Below, in pieces: positions 57,383 to 64,000 of a stretch of DNA of 64,000 nucleotides. The position numbers were made by a program, and so were the translations under genes. This stretch comes from Macrolepiota albuminosa (taxonomy: Eukaryota > Basidiomycota > Agaricomycetes > Agaricales > Agaricaceae): NCBI GenBank assembly GCA_027475525.1, contig JAMWFC010000031.1:372001-436000 (forward strand), given 5' to 3'. The notes beneath the pieces were generated by a model, which was given only the letters and a program-made list of their open reading frames with translations, did not search any database and had not been told where the DNA came from. Every line of letters begins with the position of its first letter. Within the stretch, counting starts at the first letter, position 1.

Positions 57383-58688
57383 CTAGAAGGACTTAAAGAC
57401 GTTTGCTGTCGAGTGACGAATAGGGATCAGAAGACTTTGCGCTCTTAAAAAGCACGACACTAACCGAGGAAGCAAGACGACTTTTCTATTCCGCTGAATT
57501 TCTTTCCCACCTCTAGCGAAATACCTTTGGCTTTCAAAGCCCCAACAATCATTTGCCCTAACCCAGTTGCCCAGGCCGTCCACGTAGCGATTCACATCAT
57601 TTTGGAATTCTTCTCCAAAATACGGGACAGAATCGAGATCGTCCAAGAAATTGTGCACACGCGTTGAGGCATAGTCACCAATCCATTTCATCGCTCCATC
57701 CAAATCAAGGTTCTCGTGATGCATCAAGATGGTGACAAGGTTATGATCATCACCACGGGCTTGCTCCACATTATAAGAGCATATATCCTAATCGATAGTG
57801 ATTAACATGGGATATATAGAGAGAAGTGGAAAATCGAAAGCTTACATTGCTGAGAATTATCATCTCGACAACGACATCTACGAGTCTCTGAATAACAGGA
57901 TCCTCAAAGACTTCATCCGGCAGACTGAGCCCAAATTCCAAGACCACAAGCGATGGCTTTACTCCAATCGTGTCGCGGCGGAGAGAAAAGTATTCGTCAA
58001 TGCTCCTGATGTGGTTTCCAACACGATCTTGAGCTTGTTGAACAATAGAGACAGTAAATTTGTCCATTGTATCGATAAAGCGACGGCGTGTACTCAAAGA
58101 CGCATATTGCGACGACAATTTCCAGAATCTAAACGAGTGAACACAATATGAAGTTTCGTGTATATCTGAGGTTTCAGGACGTACTGTCGTGTAGCCTCTC
58201 CAATGACGTGCTCGTCCGCCGGCCTTGCCTTGTCAGGATTGCGCATAGCATCCATGGCTATTTCAGCAAATTCCTGAGCTTGTTGCGTCGTCGCAATGTC
58301 AGTACACTCATCAAAGAGGAAGAACCAATTCATGAGGTCACATCCCACACGGAGAACATCTGTGTGTGTGTGTCAAGTTCATGGTTTCCAATGTACTAGA
58401 GGCGGGAAATATCCATACCGTCGTTCTCCAGGGGATATGCAAGGGAGGATAGCAAATCTAATCAAGTCAAGCAACTGCAATCAACTTAGTATCTGGGATG
58501 TACGCACTAAAATTACCACGTTCATATACTTCTTTCAAACGAGGTGTGGTCGTGATCAAACTCTGAATCCACGCCGATGATTTGGTTTTGGCCTCAGAAT
58601 TTGTGTTTGGATGGACGTTACGCTTCCACGGCCAATCCGCAAGAAGATCTGGAAGAGTGAAGACAGTTTTAGAAACGTCAGTGGACAT
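57383..58688 (-). CDS. Class I sesquiterpene synthase (about 360 aa, five exons)
   Basis: Exons 58688-58508, 58457-58419, 58359-58185, 58128-57846 and 57787-57383 join in one frame; introns are 50-60 bp with GT-AG borders. The protein starts MSTDVSKTVFTLPDLLADWP. The metal-binding motif is DECTD at 90-94 (DExxD). The NSE motif is N226, S230, E234 (ILSNDICSYNVEQARGDDHN, joined across intron 4). The R314-Y315 pair lies in WGFESQRYF. These place it with fungal enzymes that ionise and cyclise farnesyl diphosphate in the cytosol, needing magnesium. Length is normal and all key residues are present. The product cannot be predicted. The final 30 residues after LLPR look less conserved and could hide a last intron. 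No P450 or other tailoring gene is seen close by. Confidence 0.92.
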
Positions 58689-58789
58689 CTTCTGGGATGA
58701 TTTATGGTCTCAAGTCTGCACCCAAATGGCCTCTTTTTAAAGGTAGGATCGTGTGTTCTTCCATTTTCAACATAAGACATGGTGGAGCA

Positions 58790-59170
58790 TACTGTTTCGT
58801 AACAATCCTTGTATACCCACCGCGTATTAACATCGGACTCAACCAGTCCTTGGCAGGTCACTCCGGTGGCCAGTAGAATTTCCTGGAAAAAATAGAAGGG
58901 AACGATTCATGCCTTGTCCAACGCATGGAGTATCTGTCGGAATATTAGCCAAAGGAGGGAGCCGACATGAAAGCGGTATCACTTACGGATTTCTTCGTAG
59001 ACATCCCGACATGTTGTAATAAGGTTCTGATCCGGACTTATTATAACGTTTATAACGTGATCCACAGCTTCTTCATTCTGATGCCGCTTCAACAACCAGG
59101 AACTTTCTGATACATACATCTCCGAGAAAAACTCTTGAGTAAGATGATCAATGGCCAGGAACGTCAAGTC
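58790..59170 (-). other. Unidentified coding segment upstream of the terpene synthase
   Basis: The minus strand has an open stretch including HLTQEFFSEMYVSESSWLLK (about 59,100-59,160) and, past a probable 110 bp intron, the segment GLVESDVNTR. A related module occurs twice at 63,478-63,960 on the other strand. The intron phase is ambiguous and no family is recognised. Confidence 0.4.
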
Positions 59171-59679
59171 AGTATCATTTCCAAGTCAAGGCTCACATTC
59201 TGACATCAAGTGCTTATGTTAGATATATGCCTAAAGGACATCTTATTCTTAGGCTTCAACTCTCCTTATTGTCTTTTCCACCATTCCAGAGGTCATTACA
59301 GTTGAATCCCTAGTTTCCCATGCTGTTTGCACAATATGTACTGCTGTACTCAAGAGGTACCCACCGGAGAAATCCGAGGTACGAGGTTGGGGGAGGGGGG
59401 GGGTACCGAGGGTCTTAAACATGAAAATTTTTTAGCCAGAATCTATGCTTGCAGAGCTTATCCTGGGTTGTCAGACACATTAATTCACATTGATTATGAG
59501 TATTTAATGTGTACAGAGCATGAAATAAGCATTGAAGTCAAATTGAAGTCCAAATTTGGTAATAACAGTGACATTATGATGTCATATGATGGGCAATTTT
59601 CGTACCTAAACCCTGTATTTGCCCTGTATACTTCAAGGGTAGCCAGTGCACTATCTACAATTTTGACTGTACTCAGCTG
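59171..59679. other. No recognised gene
   Basis: AT-rich. A plus-strand ORF of 117 codons (59327-59680) has no motif and overlaps a poly-G run near 59,390-59,402; it might be the front of the PHD relic that follows, but this cannot be shown. Confidence 0.35.
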
Positions 59680-59828
59680 AAATAGCTCATGATAATGTCC
59701 CTTGTTCAACCTGTGGAATGACAATTAAAGAGAAGGATTTGCTCCTATGTGAGCTGAAATAGCTCATGATAATGTCCCTTGTTCAACCTGTGGAATGACA
59801 ATTAAAGAGAAGGATTTGCTCCTATGTG
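59675..59828. repeat. 77 bp exact tandem duplication 9
   Basis: Copies at 59675-59751 and 59752-59828 are identical, inside the PHD relic. Confidence 0.95.
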
Positions 59829-59974
59829 AAAGCCCAGGATGTATTGAAAGAGTATGTTTGAATTTCCTTTGATGAGAGTACCTATGATTATTGAATCATC
59901 TTTCATAGTATCATTTAAAATGCCATGAATTCCTCCAGAAACCATTGGAAAACTGGTTCTGTGACTCTGACTGA
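59680..59974 (+). pseudogene. PHD-finger relic
   Basis: The frame reads HDNVPCSTCGMTIKEKD, then LLLCESPGCIER, a 57 bp GT-AG intron (59852-59908), then YHLKCHEFLQKPLENWFCDSD and TGA. This gives C-X2-C, C-X4-C, H-X2-C and the Trp-Phe-Cys of a PHD finger, but the last zinc ligand is missing. The first exon is duplicated by the 77 bp repeat. PHD fingers bind histone tails. It may come from a transposon or a lost host gene. Confidence 0.5.
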
Positions 59975-60767
59975 ATGTTGGAAAAATGCTGGATTATGAG
60001 TAGCTGATCATTCAAAAAGATGATGGTAGTTTGTCAGTAGTTGGTCTTACTCTTTATATCAATTTAAAATTCCAAATTCCAAATATGGTAAGTTTACAAT
60101 CACAAATTTCTAAATATGGTAGGTTTAAAATCACATAATTACCAAATATAATAAGGGGTGGGGGGTTCCAAGTAGCCTTAAATATAACCTTGTGCCTCTG
60201 TATTTTTTTTGCATACCTCTTGGCTGTACTTACAACTAAAATATTTGAGTATGAAGATGAATATAGGGAATAACATGGCCTTGTTTGGCCATAAATTCTA
60301 AGTGTCATGGCTTAGTGGAATGTCTTCCAACATAAAGTAAACCTAACCCATTTGGTCAGAAATTGCTAGGGTTTGTAACCATGCACTAGTGATGTTTCTT
60401 CAACTCTCATCAAATTTGGGCTCAATGGCTTCATACCAGGATATTGCCTCTATCAGGAATCAATCTACTAAGCTGTGTGGCCTTAGTGGAATGTATCCCA
60501 AAATTTTGCATTTCACACTTATCTAAGATAAGTTGCATTCACACCACTAAGGTTGAATACTATATGACCTGTTTAACAACCTTGACAATACTTTATCCAT
60601 TAATGATTGCTTTTTTTTTCTTTTGGTGGTATTATGATGGAAAACATGGGCAGTTCACAAAGTCAGCTTCTGTGCTCTGGGATTTTTGGGAAAGTTCTAT
60701 ACCCACTAAAACCTTGGATGCATCCTAAACTGCATTATTCAAAGACAAGAAGCCAGAGCCAAAGAAG
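59975..60767. other. AT-rich stretch without recognised genes
   Basis: Only short ORFs. TTAGTGGAATGT occurs twice (about 60,312 and 60,482), perhaps a small diverged repeat. Confidence 0.35.
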
Positions 60768-62010
60768 GTGAGCACCTTCTGGGTGAAATACAAAAATATG
60801 CTGGATGTTATGAACCTCTCAGGAGACTTCCCTTTCTGGCACTCCCTTGGCACCTCCCAGCACTCCCAAAGTGACCACTCCAACTTATCTTGTCCACCAG
60901 GTGGACATGTTGCACTACATGATGTGGTCTTGTCTGTTCCTCAAGAACATGGACTTTGTTCACCTCTTCCTTGATGGTAACCTGCTTCTGAGATGTCTTA
61001 ATCTCCTGAGCAACAATTGGCTCTTCTGGTTCTGCTAGAGTAGTTGTCAGTCTTGACCTCAGATAATGCTTGTTGAGGCACCCCGCTCACACTCCATTGA
61101 TGGTTTGCAGTGTTCTGATGCTGAATATAGTCTTGATGCAACTTATCTGCCTGACAATATGCATTCAACAAATCCATCACATCTGCAATTACTGGTGCTT
61201 GTTGGCACACAATCATTTCACATTCTACTGAGTTGGGCAATGTGGCTGTTGAGACTGCTGATCCTCAAGCTGCCTTATGCTTGAAATACTTAATAACTTT
61301 GAGTTCAAAGATGCATACAAATAATTCAATATATTCTGTTGAATTTGCTCAAAGATATCATGGCTTCTAATAGCCAGCAATTGTAAATGCTTCACTATAT
61401 AAAGCTGCAGATGCTTTTGTATTGATTTTTTGAAGACTAATGGATATCAGATGATGAGGAGAGTAAGAAGTCACATTTGACCTTGTCTATCAAGTTACAA
61501 CTAGTTTGGACTGAGGAGTCCAGTTCAACCTCTAAGTCCAGAACTTTTCTGAGGCCTTCATGCCTCACTTGCGGCTGTTTGCCACCTCTTCCACACAACT
61601 CCTGGTTGTTACAAGTGCCAATGATGCCTGTTCTCTCTGTATGACTTTGTTGTCCTTACTACTTACTCATATTGTTGGTCCCTGCTGATGCTGAGATGTT
61701 GTTGTTGACAACTATCTTGGTCCAGCAGTATTGTCTGCTACAAACTCCAGGTGCCATTCAGTTGGAGCAGTCTGGAACAGGTGCTATGCATTAAAGTGCT
61801 GCTTTACACCAGCTCCAAATACTGAGTGAGGTCCAGTTGACCTTCAGACTGAGCCAATAAGCTCTTGGGCAATACCAGATACATAAGTGAGGGCATCTGG
61901 CTTGCTGGCAGCAACACTTCTAAGACCACAGATTTCTCCCCTGGTTTGCCACCAGGCCTTACTATCATCCATGATATAGATAGTCCACCTAGCATTCCAA
62001 AGCTCACACT
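60768..62010 (-). pseudogene. gag: Gypsy-1-type gag relic 2
   Basis: Minus-strand pieces FGMLGGLSISWMI (compare Gypsy-1 FGMPGGLSVKRM) and LMYLVLPKSLLAQ align in order with relic 1 at 33,870-35,290. Adjacent non-coding DNA is also similar (GACATGTTGCACTACATGAT here, GACATGTCACATTACATGAC there). Heavily broken. Confidence 0.55.
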
Positions 62011-62189
62011 AATATTGCAAGGTAACTTTTAATCCTACTTTGCTCTCAGGTGGATCACCTGTATCTGGAAAAAGAAGCTCCAGATCAAGAGAGCCAGTTA
62101 TAGAAGCACATTTTCAATGTGATGCCAACAGAAGTCAAGAGTTTTGATGAGTTGCCTAGTTGGTAACAAGCCAATAGCAGAAGATTTAA

Positions 62190-62360
62190 AAAAATGTAAC
62201 CAGAGGTTATGAGCTAGAACTGTCTTGTGTGGATCACACAGTGCTAACTCAGACCACTGTATCAGATTTGACTAGTACTAGAGTGAATACAAGATGTTGT
62301 ATTATGTAATACTCTACAATCTAGTAATAGTGTTGGTGACATGCATAGCTAGTGTGATGA
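62190..62360 (-). repeat. Short LTR-like repeat, copy 3
   Basis: Beside gag relic 2, in the same relative place as copy 1 beside relic 1. The minus strand reads TGTAACAAATC at its start (about 62,367), which looks like an LTR end. Confidence 0.45.
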
Positions 62361-62685
62361 TTTGTTACATTTACATATGCATTGGTGTGATATTAGAGTA
62401 CCTGTTGCATGGGGTCTTTTTTTGAAGCCATGAAGCCATCAGTCACTGGTCTAGCAATGCTTTTTACAGGTATTTATCAAAGCATGAGCAAATCCTTGTG
62501 CCTTATCTACGAGCCATTCTGACCTTACACAAGTCTGTATTGAGACTTATGCTAGCATTTCAGAAGTAACGGATAGGCTGGGGTGAGTCTATCTTTCATC
62601 TCAGTAGAGACTAGGAACCATGCTACTTTCATGGGTATCACAAGAGTCATTATGCAATGTGTTGTGGACTCCTAGCTTGTGAACA

Positions 62686-62963
62686 GGGAATCGCGGCTGA
62701 CCCACCTTCTTGCCAGGCATGTGGTCTTTGAAGGAGGTGGCTGTACAATTCTCAGGAATTCTTTTTCTCTGCGACAGTCTATACTCTTTGAAGTTTGTCA
62801 CTTGTGTAAACACGAAATATATGGTATTGATATTACAGTATGGTACTATTGCTTTATATTAATTGCTGATTCGGGCAAGACCCATTGCGTGTCACTCCGG
62901 ACTCTCAAGTTAGCAATTTTCTAAGACAAAATGAGCCTGGCAAGGTGGTCAGCCGCGATTCCC
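62686..62963. repeat. Inverted repeat pair, MITE-like
   Basis: GGGAATCGCGGCTGACC at 62686-62702, continuing to 62718, recurs inverted at 62935-62963 (GTCAGCCGCGATTCCC). The arms are about 29-33 bp with small gaps around a 216 bp centre. No clear target duplication is visible. It could be a small non-autonomous transposon. Confidence 0.5.
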
Positions 62964-63477
62964 AGGAGGGCGGGTGGGAGATCAAAGCCCGTACGAGTTA
63001 CCTTTAGCTGACTAACCCTTGATCATCTCCGGCTCGTCTGGCTTTCTGACTCGAGCGAACTGTATGGCACGAATTCCTTGGTACTCCTCTCTATGGCAGT
63101 TCCTTTTCTTTACAACCTAAGACGAGGAGGCTTTGATTGCTGTGGAGGAGAAGGGGAAGCGGCGCTGTGAACCGATACTACCTTCGCTACTCGTTCCGAC
63201 CTGTGGTCTTGAATATCGCTTTCTATTTACGTCTGCCTGCAAAGCGCTTTTAAATTGGTTTGTCTGTATGGTGTTAAGCAATTACGTGTTGAAACTGCTA
63301 CTTCGGGCGGGCGGGTGAGGAAATTAATTCATGAACAAAGCGAGTACGAGAAGGCAGTGAAAAAGGTTAGCAGGTGACTTGATTTGTTTACGACAGTGTC
63401 GGCAAACTCCGAAGGTCACATGTCTGCAAAGGATTTGCTGGGTCAATAGAGAGCTTCCACTGCATATATCTCAACAG
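62964..63477. other. No recognised gene
   Basis: Mixed composition with CpG sites and small ORFs, none with a motif. Confidence 0.4.
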
Positions 63478-63960
63478 ATACCGCTTTCATGTCGGCTCCC
63501 TTCTTTGGCTAATATTCCGACAGATACTTTATGCGTTGGACAAGGCATGAATAGTTCTCTTCTCTGTTCCTCTGGAAATTCCATTGGCCACTGGAGTGAA
63601 CTTCCTTGGACTGATTGAGTCCGACATTAATACGTGCAGTCAGTGAACAAGTAATTGTTACGACATATGTGACCAAAGTCCTGATCAGAACGTTCTTACG
63701 ACATGTCGGCTCTGTCTATGACAAGATTCGTAAGTGATACCGCTTTCATGTCGGCTCCCTCCTTTAGCTAATATTCCGACAGATACTCCATGTGTTGGAC
63801 AAGGCATGAATCACTCCCTTTTCTTTTCTCCAGGAAACTCCATTAGCCACTGGAGTGACCTTCCTAGGACTGATTGAGTCCGACATTGATACGCGCAGTC
63901 AGTGGACAAGTCATTGTTACGACATATATGGCCAAAATGTAGTAAGTATGCCCCGCAATG
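63478..63960 (+). repeat. Two tandem copies of the module found beside the terpene synthase
   Basis: Two units about 260 bp apart share TACCGCTTTCATGTCGGCTC, an intron-like stretch, and an exon-like part with GGACTGATTGAGTCCGACAT. The minus-strand segment 58,790-59,050 is a third copy. The second unit has a GTAAGT donor after KI and a TCTCCAG acceptor. Confidence 0.55.
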
Positions 63961-64000
63961 TCTTGTGTTGAAAATGTAAGAACACATGATCCTTCCTTTA

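Noticed and set aside
1..64000. tRNA, rRNA genes or CRISPR arrays
   Set aside because: No tRNA-like T-arm or acceptor pairing, no rRNA sequence and no spaced direct repeats were recognised; CRISPR is not expected in a fungus.

Overview
The window looks like nuclear DNA of a mushroom-forming fungus (Agaricomycete, Basidiomycota); I cannot name the species. The evidence is 45-60 bp GT-AG introns, a KDZ DNA transposon with a Ulp1-like tail, a chromodomain Ty3/Gypsy element, a fungal copper-fist regulator and a fungal class I sesquiterpene synthase. About four fifths is transposable-element DNA. Probable host genes are confined to about 53.7-58.7 kb.

Bases 1-31,480 are a nest of retrotransposons that can be unpacked base by base. 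A decayed Ty1/Copia element (minus strand) holds a 779 bp solo LTR (413-1191) and a 28 kb block, Gypsy-1 (1638-29585; 191 bp LTRs; 5 bp target duplication TATGC). Gypsy-1 has gag, pol with chromodomain, and a long extra ORF after pol. Its gag/protease frame is split by element A (4685-20752; two 951 bp LTRs with four differences; GCGC duplication), and its RT by solo LTR C (22357-23369). Element A's gag is split just after the zinc knuckle by element B (6900-11585, minus strand; GCGC duplication), a gag-only relative with the same primer-binding site and LTR ends. Between integrase and 3' LTR, element A carries an antisense gene that can be spliced into a 661-residue protein with a Zn2Cys6-like cluster. 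This is the strongest candidate here for an undescribed system.

Bases 31.5-38.9 kb are AT-rich, CpG-poor relics: a Copia gag, a Gypsy-1-type gag, a tyrosine recombinase and short LTR-like pieces. Bases 38,932-51,720 are a whole KDZ transposon with about 46 bp imperfect terminal inverted repeats and a GATTTG duplication. It carries a KDZ transposase-Ulp1 pseudogene, a 1212-residue unknown protein gene, and a small plus-strand gene broken by a solo LTR of the B family.

Bases 51.7-59.2 kb hold a copper-fist transcription factor, a small putative secreted ORF, a five-exon sesquiterpene synthase and an unidentified coding segment. The rest is mostly relics: a PHD finger, another Gypsy-1-type gag, a hairpin-like repeat, and two copies of a module also found beside the terpene synthase.

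One technical signal matters for every reading: nine unrelated loci carry a tandem duplication with a period of exactly 77 bp. Removing the extra copy repairs four broken genes (element A gag and pol, the antisense gene, and the KDZ unknown gene), so these are probably k-mer assembly artefacts.
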